Below are positions 30,026-41,861 of a DNA stretch of 64,000 nt, one piece after another (the first letter of the stretch is position 1; every line of letters starts with the position of its first letter). Origin of the DNA: Pseudomonas sp. RIT-PI-S (GTDB lineage: Bacteria > Pseudomonadota > Gammaproteobacteria > Pseudomonadales > Pseudomonadaceae); the NCBI RefSeq assembly GCF_025642975.1, contig NZ_JANZKJ010000010.1, positions 62,001 through 126,000 on the forward strand, written 5' to 3'. The notes under the pieces are model-generated. The model worked only from the letters and a program-made list of their open reading frames with translations. It did no database searches and was not told where the DNA came from. The position numbers were made by a program, and so were the translations under genes.

Positions 30026-31117
30026 ATGTCTGACTGGAATAACCGTTTTACTCAACTCATCCGCCAAAGCCGACCTCACCTGTGGGGTAACTGGGCATTA
30101 GCCTCCCATATCCAACCTGGCGCCGTAGGATTTGTAGACCCATCCACCGGCGCCTTTAAACTGACCGCGCAGCAGCTACCGGCCGTTTCGATTAGCGAGA
30201 GCCCGACCTCATCAACCTGGAAACTCAGCAGCGAAGGGGTTAGCCGCCGCCAAATCGATGTAAAAGGCAGCGGGTCTATAGTGGACCCTAGCACCGGTCT
30301 GCGTATTACCCCAGAAGCCGAAATGGTGTGGAGTTTTCAGAACCGCGACTCGATTGCCTCGGAGTTCGCTATCGCTAAGGAGGCGGCGGTTACTAACCTT
30401 AGTGTATTGAGCGAGCAATACAGCTGGCTGCTTGCCGAAGCACAGAAGGTTGGTTTCGCCCAACAGGGCAGGATTGCTCAAGGGTTTGGGGTTGTCACGG
30501 AAGTTATTTATGCAGCCAGCGGCTTGAACCTGGGGGCTAACGAAAGCAATTCCAGTTATACCCTGGGCGGGAGCGTAAAGGGGCTACATGCATTGCTAGG
30601 TGAAGGCGGGCCCAGTGCAAGCGGCAAAGGAAATTACGCCTATAGCCGTGAGACCAACTCTATCGATAAGCATGTATGGCCAGCGAAGCAGGGCGAGAAT
30701 ACGTCCGCGCCTATCCCACTAGCGTTCGCCTTCGCCTCGTTCGAAGGCACTACTGTGTTACCCGCATGGCGCAATCGAATCAAGCGTCTCGCTATCTACC
30801 TGGACAGCAAGGCTAGCCAGGTTACCACCTACACCGCCAAAGCCACGCTGCGTTATATGGTCGATGGCAAGCACCATCAAGAACCGACTCTGACCATTAC
30901 CGGCGGGCTGTCTGGCAGCTTTGCAAATATCCCGTTAGCCGCAAGCCAAGTAACGTTGGAAGTGACGTTCATTGGCCTCATTACCAACGAAACCCAGATC
31001 CTAGCCTGGGATCTTCCGCTCGCTCAATGGCCAATGGGGCAGATGCACGTAGACCTTGTGGGTACCTGGCCAGGCCGGCCTAGCGCAATTATCCGCAACG
31101 ATCTGAATAACCGTTGA
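30026..31117 (+). CDS. Uncharacterised 363-residue protein
   Basis: I do not recognise this family. The open frame has a good ribosome-binding site (AAGGA, 8 bases before the ATG) and its own strong terminator, so it is a real gene. The protein has no signal peptide, no long hydrophobic helix and no cysteine. The N-terminal two-thirds (about 20-245) contains two DPSTG motifs (38-42 and 87-91), aromatic and Ser/Thr-rich strand-like segments, and a Gly/Ser-rich stretch (165-210) with VTEVIYAASGLNLG and LGGSVKGLHALLGEGG. The remainder (about 250-345) reads as alternating beta strands. The overall pattern suggests a beta-rich, possibly lipid- or membrane-interacting protein; that is inference. 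Codon use looks less GC-biased than its neighbours. Confidence 0.8.
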   Translation: MSDWNNRFTQLIRQSRPHLWGNWALASHIQPGAVGFVDPSTGAFKLTAQQLPAVSISESPTSSTWKLSSEGVSRRQIDVKGSGSIVDPSTGLRITPEAEMVWSFQNRDSIASEFAIAKEAAVTNLSVLSEQYSWLLAEAQKVGFAQQGRIAQGFGVVTEVIYAASGLNLGANESNSSYTLGGSVKGLHALLGEGGPSASGKGNYAYSRETNSIDKHVWPAKQGENTSAPIPLAFAFASFEGTTVLPAWRNRIKRLAIYLDSKASQVTTYTAKATLRYMVDGKHHQEPTLTITGGLSGSFANIPLAASQVTLEVTFIGLITNETQILAWDLPLAQWPMGQMHVDLVGTWPGRPSAIIRNDLNNR

Positions 31118-31150
31118 TAGTGATTCGGGCCACCTCCGGCACCTACCAAT

Positions 31151-31182
31151 AAAAAAGCCCCGGCTTATGCCGGGGCTTTTTT
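31151..31182. terminator. Bidirectional terminator between the orphan gene and gyrB
   Basis: A perfect 14-bp stem (AAAAAAGCCCCGGC / GCCGGGGCTTTTTT) with a TTAT loop has a T-run on both strands. It ends the gene at 30026 on the plus strand and the gyrB transcript on the minus strand. Confidence 0.95.
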
Positions 31183-31233
31183 GGTTTGCGATACCTCCTT
31201 CGGCTAACAGCTAGTTGCCGAGCACCTCAGGTA

Positions 31234-33657
<2,424 letters not shown>

Positions 33658-34761
33658 TCACTCCTGATGTTTCGCGGTCTGAGTAATGCGACCATGTTCC
33701 ACGTGGAACAGCGAGACCGGGGTATCCCTGTGCCAGTCACTACTCAGCAATTCATGGTTCACGCAGGTGATAAACACCTGACAGTTCAGTTCTTCAAGCA
33801 ACCCGCAAAGTGCTTTGCGATGCTGCTCATCAAGCTCAGAAGGCAGGTCGTCAACCAGGTATACACACTGAGTTCGGCGCACCTGACCTAGTAAATGGCC
33901 CTGGGCGATGCGTAGTGCACAGACCACAAGCTTCTGTTGACCCCGAGAAAGGATTTCAGCGGCGTTATGGCTTCCCAGGCGTAGCCTCAAATCGGCACGC
34001 TGCGGTCCGGAATGGGTATGTCCCATTTGGCGATCACGGATCAATGAAGCGGCGAGTACGTCACCTAAATCTCGGTCCTTGTCCCATCCCCGGTAGTAAC
34101 TCAAAGTAAGACCCGGGAGCTCCACGAGCTCGGCAAGGATACGCTCGAAAACCGGTTTGAGCGCCTGGATATAAGCACGTCTAAATTCGTCAATTTGCGT
34201 ACTTGAGAGCGTCAGTTCACGGTCCCAGGCGGCTTGGGAAACAGCGTCAAGTGTACCACGGCGTAGCCACGAGTTTCGCTGCTTCAAAGCCTTCTGCAGC
34301 CGCTGCCAAACGGGCAGAAACCGTGGTTCCACGTGGAACACACCCCAGTCCAAGAATTGTCGTCGGACTTTCGGCGAGCCTTCAAGCAGCCTGAAGCTAT
34401 CTGGATTAATGAGTTGCAGCGGCAACAATTCGGCCAACTGAGCAGCACTCTTGGCGTTTTCTCCATCAATTCGGATAAGAAAATCACCATCACGCTGGCG
34501 AGACACGCCGAGGTTGCACAAGCGCTCGTGCTCAAGCTTGACCTGTCCAAATACTGTGCAAGCGGGCTGATCATATTGAATCACCGGCTGCAGGCGAGTG
34601 CTACGAAATGAGCGCGCCAACGCCAATAGATGCACGGCTTCCAGGACGCTTGTTTTCCCGCTGCCGTTAGCACCGTGGAGGATATTGATACGGGGGGAGG
34701 GGAGCAGGGTCACCGGGTGCAGATTGCGCACCGCGGTGACTGAAACACGAGAAAGGGACAT
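33658..34761 (-). CDS. recF: DNA replication and repair protein RecF
   Basis: RecF (367 residues) is an SMC-like ATPase that works with RecO and RecR to load RecA at single-stranded gaps. The Walker A motif GANGSGKT lies at residues 30-37, and the signature and Walker B region includes [14 protein letters not shown] and [12 protein letters not shown]. The coding sequence contains two parS-type palindromes, each read as the tetrapeptide FHVE (VFHVEPRF mid-protein and LFHVEHGR near the C-terminus). It follows dnaN by 10 bases. Confidence 0.98.
   Translation of the reverse strand: MSLSRVSVTAVRNLHPVTLLPSPRINILHGANGSGKTSVLEAVHLLALARSFRSTRLQPVIQYDQPACTVFGQVKLEHERLCNLGVSRQRDGDFLIRIDGENAKSAAQLAELLPLQLINPDSFRLLEGSPKVRRQFLDWGVFHVEPRFLPVWQRLQKALKQRNSWLRRGTLDAVSQAAWDRELTLSSTQIDEFRRAYIQALKPVFERILAELVELPGLTLSYYRGWDKDRDLGDVLAASLIRDRQMGHTHSGPQRADLRLRLGSHNAAEILSRGQQKLVVCALRIAQGHLLGQVRRTQCVYLVDDLPSELDEQHRKALCGLLEELNCQVFITCVNHELLSSDWHRDTPVSLFHVEHGRITQTAKHQE
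33695..33710. other. parS: parS centromere site (exact consensus)
   Basis: TGTTCCACGTGGAACA is a perfect 16-bp palindrome identical to the parS sequence bound by chromosomal ParB in Pseudomonas. It lies inside the 3' end of recF, about 4 kb from oriC and 11 kb from parAB. ParB bound here nucleates the partition complex that moves the origin region. Confidence 0.93.
34325..34340. other. parS: parS centromere site (one mismatch)
   Basis: GGTTCCACGTGGAACA differs from the consensus parS only at the first base. It lies mid-recF, 630 bases from the exact site, within the coding sequence for FHVE. Confidence 0.83.
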
Positions 34762-34771
34762 TCAGGCGCGA

Positions 34772-35875
34772 TCAAAGCCGCATTGGCATCACGACGTAAG
34801 AAGAATCGTCGTTGTCTGCCTCTTGAAGCAAAGCACTGCTATTGGAATCAGAAAGTACCAAGCGAACCTGTTCAGTGGTCATGACCCCAAGTACATCCAG
34901 CAAATAACTGACGTTAAAGCCGATCTCCAGGCTACCACCGTTGTAGTCAACGCTGATCTCTTCCTCGGCTTCTTCCTGCTCCGGGTTATTGGCCTGAATC
35001 TTTAATTGCCCGGCCCCTAGTTGCAAGCGGATCCCGCGGTATTTTTCATTAGAGAGAATAGCGGTGCGGCTGAAAGCTTCCTTCAGCGCTTGACGATCGC
35101 CTAGCACGAGCTTGTCTCCACCTTTAGGAAGCACGCGCTCGTAATCAGGGAATTTACCGTCCACCAGTTTAGAGGTGAATGTAAATTCACCCGTGGTGGC
35201 GCGGATATGATGCATACCCAATACGATGCTTACCGTGCCGTCGGGTTCGGTGAGCAGGCGAGCAAGCTCAAGGATACCTTTGCGCGGTACGATAACTTGA
35301 TGCTTGTCCGCTTGGCCCAGGTCAGCAGTCATCGAGCACATCGCCAAGCGATGCCCATCAGTGGCTACGGCGCGGATAACTCCGCTGGACACCTCAAGGA
35401 GCATTCCATTGAGATAGTAACGGACATCCTGTTGCGCCATTGCGAAGCCAGTGCGCTCGATAAGCCTACGTAACCTGGCTTGATCCAAGGTGCAGGTCAG
35501 CGATCCAGGACCTTCTTCCACGGTAGGAAAAGTATCGGCGGGCAAGGTAGACAAAGTGAACCGACTGCGCCCAGCCTTTACCAACAGCTTTTGCTCATCA
35601 AGCCGTATGTCTATCAGCGCATCGTTAGGCAAGCTTTTGCAGATATCCATAAGCTTGCGAGCAGGTACCGTGATCTCACCGGGTTCCGCCGGCTCCTCGA
35701 GTTGTACCCGCCCTACGAGTTCAACTTCCAAGTCGGTACCGGTTAGAGACAACTGTTGCCCCTGGACGACCAGCAGGACGTTGGAGAGCACGGGCAGCGT
35801 TTGGCGGCGTTCGACCACTCCGGCAACCAGTTGCAACGGCTTGAGCAAAGCCTCACGTTGAATGGAAAAATGCAT
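34772..35875 (-). CDS. dnaN: DNA polymerase III beta subunit (sliding clamp)
   Basis: DnaN (367 residues) forms the ring-shaped dimer that tethers DNA polymerase III to DNA. The three repeated clamp domains are intact, from MHFSIQREALLKPLQLVAGV at the N-terminus to the C-terminal VVMPMRL, which is the standard end that packs near the peptide-binding pocket. It lies between dnaA and recF with short spacers (40 and 10 bases). Confidence 0.99.
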   Translation of the reverse strand: MHFSIQREALLKPLQLVAGVVERRQTLPVLSNVLLVVQGQQLSLTGTDLEVELVGRVQLEEPAEPGEITVPARKLMDICKSLPNDALIDIRLDEQKLLVKAGRSRFTLSTLPADTFPTVEEGPGSLTCTLDQARLRRLIERTGFAMAQQDVRYYLNGMLLEVSSGVIRAVATDGHRLAMCSMTADLGQADKHQVIVPRKGILELARLLTEPDGTVSIVLGMHHIRATTGEFTFTSKLVDGKFPDYERVLPKGGDKLVLGDRQALKEAFSRTAILSNEKYRGIRLQLGAGQLKIQANNPEQEEAEEEISVDYNGGSLEIGFNVSYLLDVLGVMTTEQVRLVLSDSNSSALLQEADNDDSSYVVMPMRL

Positions 35876-35915
35876 GGCGTCTGTTCCCTGGCCTTTTGTG
35901 GCGGCTACGTAAGCG

Positions 35916-37397
35916 TCAAGTAGTCAACGTACGGAGCAGGTTCTTGTAATCCTCGCGAATATCCGCGTCAGATTCTTTCAATTCATTGATCTTTCTGCAG
36001 GCGTGTAGCACGGTGGTGTGATCACGGCCTCCAAACACATCACCAATTTCCGGAAGGCTATGGTTCGTCAACTCCTTGGAGAGCGCCATCGCGACCTGCC
36101 TGGGCCTGGCTACTGAACGCGAACGGCGTTTGGACAACAGGTCAGAGATTTTTATTTTGTAGTATTCGGCAACCGTTCGTTGGATGTTATCCACACTGAC
36201 CAGTTTGTCTTGAAGGGCGAGCAGGTCCTTGAGTGATTCGCGGATCAGCTCGATAGTAATATCACGCCCCATGAAGTGCGCATGGGCAATCACCCGCTTT
36301 AGCGCGCCCTCGAGTTCACGCACGTTGGAGCGGATTCGCTGGGCGATAAAGAATGCTGCATCGTGAGGTAGTTCGACCTTGGCCTGGTCGGCTTTCTTCA
36401 TCAGGATGGCTACGCGGGTCTCCAATTCAGGAGGCTCTACCGCCACAGTCAGGCCCCATCCGAACCGAGACTTGAGCCGTTCTTCAAGCCCTTCGATTTC
36501 CTTCGGATAACGATCGCTGGTCAGGATGACCTGCTGGCCACCTTCCAACAAGGCGTTGAAGGTGTGGAAAAATTCTTCCTGAGATCGCTCTTTACGGGCG
36601 AAAAACTGAATATCGTCGATCAATAACGCATCTACCGACCGATAGAAACGCTTGAACTCGTTGATTGCGTTCAACTGCAGCGCCTTCACCATATCAGCAA
36701 CGAACCGCTCGGAGTGAAGGTAAACCACCTTGGCGTTCGGGTTCTTCTTGAGCAGGTGATTCCCCACTGCATGCATGAGGTGGGTTTTACCCAGGCCGAC
36801 ACCGCCATATAGAAAGAGCGGGTTATATCCATGCTTAGGGTTGTCAGCAACTTGCCACGCGGCGGCACGGGCCAGCTGGTTCGACTTACCTTCTACAAAG
36901 TTTTCGAAGGTGAATGTCCGGTTCAGATAGCTGGTGTGCTTTAAAGCCCCCTCAACCTGCACGCTACGAGCCTCGCCACGGTTACTCGCCGGCGCGGTCA
37001 TCGAATCGAAGCTGTCGCGCGAAGGAGCCGGGTCCGCCTCGGCAATCGCAGCAACCGCTGCCGCGAGAGGTGCAGGCGAAGCCGGTTGCGGTGGGGTTGG
37101 CATCGCTGCCGAAGCGATAGGAGCAGTTGAGGCAGCCCGTGGAGCGGAACTGCGACGGCTACCGATCAAAAGGGAGAGCGCTGGCACTGCTCCATCCCCA
37201 TGATCGGACATCAATTCGAGCAAACGGCCCAGATACTTTTCGTTGACCCAATCCAGGACGAAGCGGTTAGGCGCATAAATGCGCAGCTCGTCACCTTCCG
37301 CTTCGGCTTGAAGCGGACGTATCCAGGTATTGAACAGTTGAGCAGGCAGTTCCTCGCGGAGCAATTCCACGCACTGCTGCCAGATTTCCACTGACAC
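35916..37397 (-). CDS. dnaA: Chromosomal replication initiator DnaA
   Basis: DnaA (493 residues) binds DnaA boxes at oriC and opens the duplex. Domain I begins [13 protein letters not shown] Pro/Ala-rich linker (about 85-128) is domain II. The AAA+ domain III has Walker A GGVGLGKT (198-205) and Walker B LLIDDIQF (D261, D262). Domain IV ends with the DNA-binding signature [15 protein letters not shown] chose the GTG at 37397, preceded by AGGGG; the upstream in-frame ATG lies in the promoter and would add 27 non-homologous residues. A perfect DnaA box lies within the gene at 36187-36195. Confidence 0.98.
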   Translation of the reverse strand: MSVEIWQQCVELLREELPAQLFNTWIRPLQAEAEGDELRIYAPNRFVLDWVNEKYLGRLLELMSDHGDGAVPALSLLIGSRRSSAPRAASTAPIASAAMPTPPQPASPAPLAAAVAAIAEADPAPSRDSFDSMTAPASNRGEARSVQVEGALKHTSYLNRTFTFENFVEGKSNQLARAAAWQVADNPKHGYNPLFLYGGVGLGKTHLMHAVGNHLLKKNPNAKVVYLHSERFVADMVKALQLNAINEFKRFYRSVDALLIDDIQFFARKERSQEEFFHTFNALLEGGQQVILTSDRYPKEIEGLEERLKSRFGWGLTVAVEPPELETRVAILMKKADQAKVELPHDAAFFIAQRIRSNVRELEGALKRVIAHAHFMGRDITIELIRESLKDLLALQDKLVSVDNIQRTVAEYYKIKISDLLSKRRSRSVARPRQVAMALSKELTNHSLPEIGDVFGGRDHTTVLHACRKINELKESDADIREDYKNLLRTLTT

Positions 37398-37446
37398 AGG
37401 AATCCCCTGAGATAGATAAGCCCCGGTGGGCAAGAAAGCGTCGGCC

Positions 37447-37477
37447 ATTGTACCTAGCGCTTGGCTAGTTATCCACA
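37447..37477 (-). promoter_or_regulatory. dnaA promoter overlapped by a DnaA box
   Basis: On the minus strand a -10 hexamer TACAAT (37447-37452) is preceded, 17 bases away, by a -35 position that falls within the perfect DnaA box at 37469-37477. DnaA binding there should block RNA polymerase. This agrees with the autoregulation reported for P. putida dnaA. The -35 itself is a poor match, so the exact element is uncertain. Confidence 0.6.
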
Positions 37478-37870
37478 CCTGTGGGCCCAGTGGCGAGATT
37501 ATCCAGGCCGCAACCCATGAGAAATGGAACGCAAGCGGTCGGCCGAGCCCTGTGGAAAACGCAGGTTAAGCCCAGGGGATTACAAGGCTGCTTTGCCTGT
37601 GGATAATTCGTCTGGGGATATCTTCACGTTTTATCAACAGCCTGTCTCCATCCATCAAACAGGATACAAGCGGCTTGTGGACAACCTTTTGATGCCTGTA
37701 AACCACTATGGCTAAAGGGCTTGAAGAGGTTATCCACAAAGAAACGGCTCCTCAAGCTCTATAAACTCTTCAAAAAAGCTTTTTATACGTCCTTCTTTTA
37801 ATTCTATTTCTGCGAGCGTTCCTACCCGTACGGCGGCTGTAACCATATGTAAGGAAAAGCTGGTCGGAAA

Positions 37871-37899
37871 TTGACCTATGCCCGTGCTTTCAATAGAAT
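37871..37899 (+). promoter_or_regulatory. Sigma70-type promoter for rpmH-rnpA
   Basis: TTGACC (37871-37876) and TAGAAT (37894-37899) are separated by 17 bases, 58 bases before the rpmH start. Five of six bases match at each hexamer. It lies at the rpmH edge of oriC. Confidence 0.75.
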
Positions 37900-37957
37900 C
37901 GCCGGTCTCTTGAAAACCGGGCCATTGGGGCCCAACCGCCCAACCAGGTAAACTTCC

Positions 37958-38092
37958 ATGAAACGTACTTTCCAACCCAGCACCATCAAGCGCGCTCGCA
38001 CCCACGGTTTCCGTGCCCGCATGGCTACCAAGAACGGTCGCGCAGTCCTGTCGCGTCGTCGCGCCAAGGGCCGTAAGCGTCTGGCTGTCTGA
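37958..38092 (+). CDS. rpmH: 50S ribosomal protein L34
   Basis: This 44-residue, highly basic protein starts [20 protein letters not shown] and ends [10 protein letters not shown], the invariant L34 pattern. It is part of the large ribosomal subunit. It is preceded by a good promoter and followed by rnpA 17 bases later, as in nearly all bacteria. The gene marks the right boundary of oriC. Confidence 0.98.
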
Positions 38093-38109
38093 TTTGCCGG
38101 CACAGGTAG

Positions 38110-38505
38110 GTGAGTCAGGACTTCAGCCGGAACAAGCGACTGCTCGTTCCGAAGCAATTCAAGGCAGTCTTTGACTCCCCGACCGGTAAGGTCCCGGGGA
38201 AGCATCTCCTGATCCTTGCCAAGGACAACCAGCTCGATCATCCACGCCTCGGGCTGGTGATCGGCAAAAAAAGCGTCAAGCTGTCCGTGCAGCGCAACCG
38301 CATCAAGCGCGTGATTCGTGAATCCTTCCGCCATCACCAGGCTTCCCTGGCTGGCTGGGACGTCGTCATCGTGGCTCGAAAGGGGCTCGGAGACGTCGAA
38401 AATACCGAGCTGCACCAGCATTTCGCCAAGCTTTGGAAGCGTCTGGCCCGAACTCGGCCAGCTGCCCACACCGAACCGAAGGAACAGCACAGCCAAGATG
38501 CGTAA
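38110..38505 (+). CDS. rnpA: Ribonuclease P protein component
   Basis: RnpA (131 residues) is the protein cofactor of RNase P, which matures tRNA 5' ends. The start codon is GTG at 38110, giving [20 protein letters not shown] as in other pseudomonads. The RNA-binding motif [18 protein letters not shown] (about residues 57-74) is intact. The C-terminal tail is polar and lineage-specific. Its last 8 bases overlap the start of yidD. Confidence 0.97.
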   Translation: MSQDFSRNKRLLVPKQFKAVFDSPTGKVPGKHLLILAKDNQLDHPRLGLVIGKKSVKLSVQRNRIKRVIRESFRHHQASLAGWDVVIVARKGLGDVENTELHQHFAKLWKRLARTRPAAHTEPKEQHSQDA

Positions 38506-38743
38506 ACTGGTCCTGCTTCCGATCCAGTTTTACCGCTATGCCATTAGTCCCCTGATGGCCAGCCATTGCCGTTTCTATCCCAGTTGCTCCTGCTACGCCC
38601 ATGAAGCCATTAGCCTGCACGGCGTTTGGCGTGGGAGCTGGCTGACCGTTCGCCGGCTGGGGCGCTGTCATCCCTGGAATGCTGGCGGCTTCGATCCGGT
38701 CCCGCCCGTGTCCACCCTTCGTAATAATTCGATAGCCGAGTAA
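38498..38743 (+). CDS. yidD: Membrane protein insertion efficiency factor YidD
   Basis: YidD (81 residues) is a small inner-membrane-associated protein that helps YidC/Sec insertion. It shows the family pattern [20 protein letters not shown], then CSCYAHEAI and [15 protein letters not shown], with its conserved cysteines. I chose the ATG at 38498, which overlaps the rnpA stop; a longer open frame extends back into rnpA. It ends 2 bases before yidC. Confidence 0.96.
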   Translation: MRKLVLLPIQFYRYAISPLMASHCRFYPSCSCYAHEAISLHGVWRGSWLTVRRLGRCHPWNAGGFDPVPPVSTLRNNSIAE

Positions 38744-38745
38744 TC

Positions 38746-40425
38746 ATGGATATAAAACGTACGATCCTGATGGGCGCCCTGGCAGTCGTGGCCTACGTTC
38801 TGGTCCTGAAGTGGAATCAGGATTACGGCCAAGCTGCTCTGCCAACCCAGAGCGTGGCGAGCCAGGCGGCGATCCCTTCGGATTTGCCGCAGGCTCCCGG
38901 AGCTAATGCCAATGCTTCCGATGTGCCTGATACCAGTGCGCCAGCGGTCGCGACGGCGACGCCAGCTGCCCCCGCGAGCCAGGAACTGATCCGTGTTCGC
39001 ACCGACGTGCTGGACTTGGCCATCGATCCCAAGGGTGGCGACATCGTTCAACTGACCCTGCCTCAGTATCCTCGCCGCCAGGACCATCCTGAGATCCCGT
39101 TCCAGCTGTTCGATAATGGCGGTGAACGACTTTATCTCGCACAGAGTGGCCTTACCGGTGCGAATGGCCCGGATGTGCAGGCTGCAGGCCGGCCTTTGTA
39201 CACCAGTGCAAAACCCAGTTATCAACTGGCTGACGGCCAGGACCAACTGGCAGTTGACTTGGCGTTCAGCCAAGGCGGCGTAAATTACATCAAGCGCTTT
39301 TCTTTCACCCGCGGCGAATACGACCTAACGGTCAGCTATCTGATCGACAACCAAAGCAATCAGGCCTGGGTGGGCAACCTGTTCGCACAGCTCAAGCGCG
39401 ATGCCAGTGCCGACCCGTCGTCGAGCACCGCCACCGGCACCGCGACCTACCTCGGCGCCGCGCTGTGGACAACTTCTGAGCCCTACAAGAAAGTCCCGAT
39501 GAAGGACATCGACAAGGGTCAGTTCAAAGAAACGGTCCAAGGTGGCTGGGTCGCATGGCTGCAACACTACTTCGTTACCGCATGGGTACCTGCCAAGGGT
39601 GACAGCAACAATGTAATGACCCGCAAGGACAGCCAGGGTAACTACATCGTTGGTTTCACTGGCCCCACACTGACAGCTGCACCAGGTGCGAAAGTTGAAA
39701 CCAGTGCCACGTTGTACGCGGGTCCGAAAATTCAAAACCGTCTTAAAGAGTTGTCCCCAGGGCTGGAGCTGACGGTCGACTATGGATTCCTGTGGTTCAT
39801 CGCTCAACCGATCTTCTGGCTGCTAAAACATATCCACGCCCTGCTTGGTAACTGGGGCTGGTCGATCATCTGCCTGACGGTGCTGATCAAGCTGCTGTTC
39901 TTCCCGCTTTCGGCTGCCAGCTACAAGTCGATGGCGCGCATGCGTGCCGTTGCCCCTCGCCTCGCCGCGCTGAAAGAGCAGTTTGGCGATGATCGCCAGA
40001 AAATGTCCCAGGCGATGATGGAGCTGTACAAGAAAGAGAAGATCAACCCGCTGGGCGGCTGCTTGCCTATCGTGGTTCAAATGCCGGTCTTCCTTGCCTT
40101 GTACTGGGTACTGCTTGAAAGCGTGGAAATGCGTCAGGCACCTTGGATGTTCTGGATCACCGACCTGTCGATCAAGGATCCGTTCTTCATCCTGCCAATC
40201 ATCATGGGCGCTACCATGTTCATCCAGCAGCGTCTGAACCCGGCGCCGCCTGATCCGATGCAAGCGAAGGTCATGAAGCTGATGCCGATCGTCTTCACGT
40301 TCTTCTTCCTCTGGTTCCCAGCTGGCCTGGTGCTGTACTGGATCACTAACAATACTTTGTCCATCCTTCAGCAGTGGTTCATCACCCGCAGCATCGAGCG
40401 AGCAAACGCCAACGCTTCGGCCTGA
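38746..40425 (+). CDS. yidC: Membrane protein insertase YidC
   Basis: YidC (559 residues) inserts and folds inner-membrane proteins such as AtpE, encoded 10 kb away. It has an N-terminal membrane anchor (about 7-23) and a large periplasmic P1 domain (about 60-340). The five-helix core then includes PIFWLLKHIHALLGNWGWS and the conserved cytoplasmic loop AAPRLAALKEQFGDDRQKM. The substrate-groove arginine lies on TM2 near KSMARMR. The gene is followed by an intrinsic terminator. Confidence 0.98.
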   Translation: MDIKRTILMGALAVVAYVLVLKWNQDYGQAALPTQSVASQAAIPSDLPQAPGANANASDVPDTSAPAVATATPAAPASQELIRVRTDVLDLAIDPKGGDIVQLTLPQYPRRQDHPEIPFQLFDNGGERLYLAQSGLTGANGPDVQAAGRPLYTSAKPSYQLADGQDQLAVDLAFSQGGVNYIKRFSFTRGEYDLTVSYLIDNQSNQAWVGNLFAQLKRDASADPSSSTATGTATYLGAALWTTSEPYKKVPMKDIDKGQFKETVQGGWVAWLQHYFVTAWVPAKGDSNNVMTRKDSQGNYIVGFTGPTLTAAPGAKVETSATLYAGPKIQNRLKELSPGLELTVDYGFLWFIAQPIFWLLKHIHALLGNWGWSIICLTVLIKLLFFPLSAASYKSMARMRAVAPRLAALKEQFGDDRQKMSQAMMELYKKEKINPLGGCLPIVVQMPVFLALYWVLLESVEMRQAPWMFWITDLSIKDPFFILPIIMGATMFIQQRLNPAPPDPMQAKVMKLMPIVFTFFFLWFPAGLVLYWITNNTLSILQQWFITRSIERANANASA

Positions 40426-40443
40426 CCGCTACACTTACGCACG

Positions 40444-40466
40444 ACGCCCCTTGATAGGGGCGTTTT
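40444..40466 (+). terminator. Intrinsic terminator after yidC
   Basis: A 7-bp perfect stem (ACGCCCC / GGGGCGT), loop TTGATA, is followed by TTTT. It separates the rpmH-yidC transcript from mnmE. Confidence 0.85.
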
Positions 40467-40490
40467 GCTTTCCGGAACTGTGGATAACTC

Positions 40491-41861
40491 ATGAGCCTTT
40501 CGAAAGACACTATTGCTGCGATCGCCACCGCCCAAGGTCGGGGGGGCGTGGGAATTGTTCGAGTATCTGGGCCTGCGGCTAAACGAGTCGCTGACGAGGT
40601 GCTGAGGCGTCCTCTCGAGCCGCGCTATGCACACCATGGTGTATTTCATGGCAGCGGGGGCGATCTGCTAGACGAAGGGCTCGCCATTTTCTTCCGGGGC
40701 CCGAATTCCTTTACCGGTGAAGACGTGCTTGAACTGCACGGCCACGGCGGCCCGGTTGTGCTGGATATGCTTCTCAAACGTTGTGTCGGTCTTGGCTGCC
40801 GGCTCGCTCGCCCAGGTGAATTCAGCGAACGCGCCTTTCTTAACGACAAGCTCGATCTGGCCCAGGCCGAGGCCATCGCGGACCTTATCGAGGCCAGTTC
40901 CGAACAGGCGGCACGCAATGCAGTGCGTTCGCTCCAGGGGGCTTTCTCGACACGCGTGGAAGCGCTGACCGAGGCGTTGATCCAGCTACGCATCTACGTG
41001 GAAGCGGCGATTGATTTCCCGGAGGAAGAAATCGATTTTCTGGCAGACGGCGTAGTATTAACGCGCCTGGACGGTGTCCGCACCGCCCTGGCTACAGTGC
41101 TGCAGGAAGCCAGCCAGGGTGCACTGGTGCGCGATGGCATGACCTTGGTGATCGCCGGTAGGCCTAATGCCGGTAAATCGAGCCTGCTTAACCTGCTGGC
41201 CGGGCGCGACGCAGCGATTGTCACCGATATCGCGGGTACCACGCGGGACATCCTCCGGGAACATATCCACATCGACGGCATGCCGCTGCACGTGATCGAT
41301 ACAGCAGGGTTGAGGGCAACAGGCGACCTTGTGGAAAAGATTGGTGTAGAGCGCGCGCTCAAAGCCATACAGGATGCGGACCGGATTTTCCTCGTGGTGG
41401 ATTCCAATAGCCCTGACGCCGGGGACCCGCACGCATTGTGGCCGGAATTCACGGATAACGCGCCCCCGGCGGGTAAGGTGACCGTGGTGCGAAACAAGGC
41501 CGACCTCACCGGGGAGGCCCCTCAGCTTCGCCTGGAGCCCAACGGGCAAGCCACGCTGACCCTGAGTGCACTGGACACTGGGCAAGGCCTGGCGCTACTG
41601 CGGGATCACTTGAAAGCGGTGATGGGGTACGAACAGACCACGGAAGGCAGCTTCAGCGCCCGCCGCAGGCATCTGGACGCCCTACGACAAGCGCAACGAT
41701 ACCTGGAGCATGGTCGGGAGCAACTTGTCCACGCACAGGCTGGGGAGCTTCTGGCTGATGACTTGCGGCAAGCCCAGCACTGCCTGGGTGAGATCACTGG
41801 GGCATTCAGTTCCGACGACCTATTGGGGCGAATATTCACGAGCTTTTGCATCGGCAAATAA
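40491..41861 (+). CDS. mnmE: tRNA modification GTPase MnmE
   Basis: MnmE (456 residues) works with MnmG to place the carboxymethylaminomethyl group on U34 of tRNAs. The N-terminal folate-binding domain and a helical domain flank the G domain, which has the P-loop GRPNAGKS (223-230), G3 DTAG and G4 NKAD. The C-terminal CIGK motif with the essential cysteine is intact. A perfect DnaA box lies just upstream at 40479-40487. The gene ends at a strong terminator. Confidence 0.98.
   Translation: MSLSKDTIAAIATAQGRGGVGIVRVSGPAAKRVADEVLRRPLEPRYAHHGVFHGSGGDLLDEGLAIFFRGPNSFTGEDVLELHGHGGPVVLDMLLKRCVGLGCRLARPGEFSERAFLNDKLDLAQAEAIADLIEASSEQAARNAVRSLQGAFSTRVEALTEALIQLRIYVEAAIDFPEEEIDFLADGVVLTRLDGVRTALATVLQEASQGALVRDGMTLVIAGRPNAGKSSLLNLLAGRDAAIVTDIAGTTRDILREHIHIDGMPLHVIDTAGLRATGDLVEKIGVERALKAIQDADRIFLVVDSNSPDAGDPHALWPEFTDNAPPAGKVTVVRNKADLTGEAPQLRLEPNGQATLTLSALDTGQGLALLRDHLKAVMGYEQTTEGSFSARRRHLDALRQAQRYLEHGREQLVHAQAGELLADDLRQAQHCLGEITGAFSSDDLLGRIFTSFCIGK

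Larger units (their letters stand above)
37398..37957. other. oriC: oriC, chromosomal replication origin
   Basis: The 560-base gene-free interval between dnaA and rpmH is the established Pseudomonas origin location. Perfect DnaA boxes (TTATCCACA on one strand) lie at 37469-37477, 37598-37606 and 37730-37738. Near matches are at 37551-37559 (TTTTCCACA), 37631-37639 (TTATCAACA) and 37676-37684 (TTGTCCACA). An AT-rich stretch from about 37738 to 37815 follows the last box and is the likely unwinding element. The right end carries the rpmH promoter. Confidence 0.93.

Noticed and set aside
33658..37397. A CRISPR or tandem-repeat array near the origin
   Set aside because: The recurring 9-mers here are DnaA boxes and the 16-mers are parS sites; spacing is irregular and no direct-repeat array is present.
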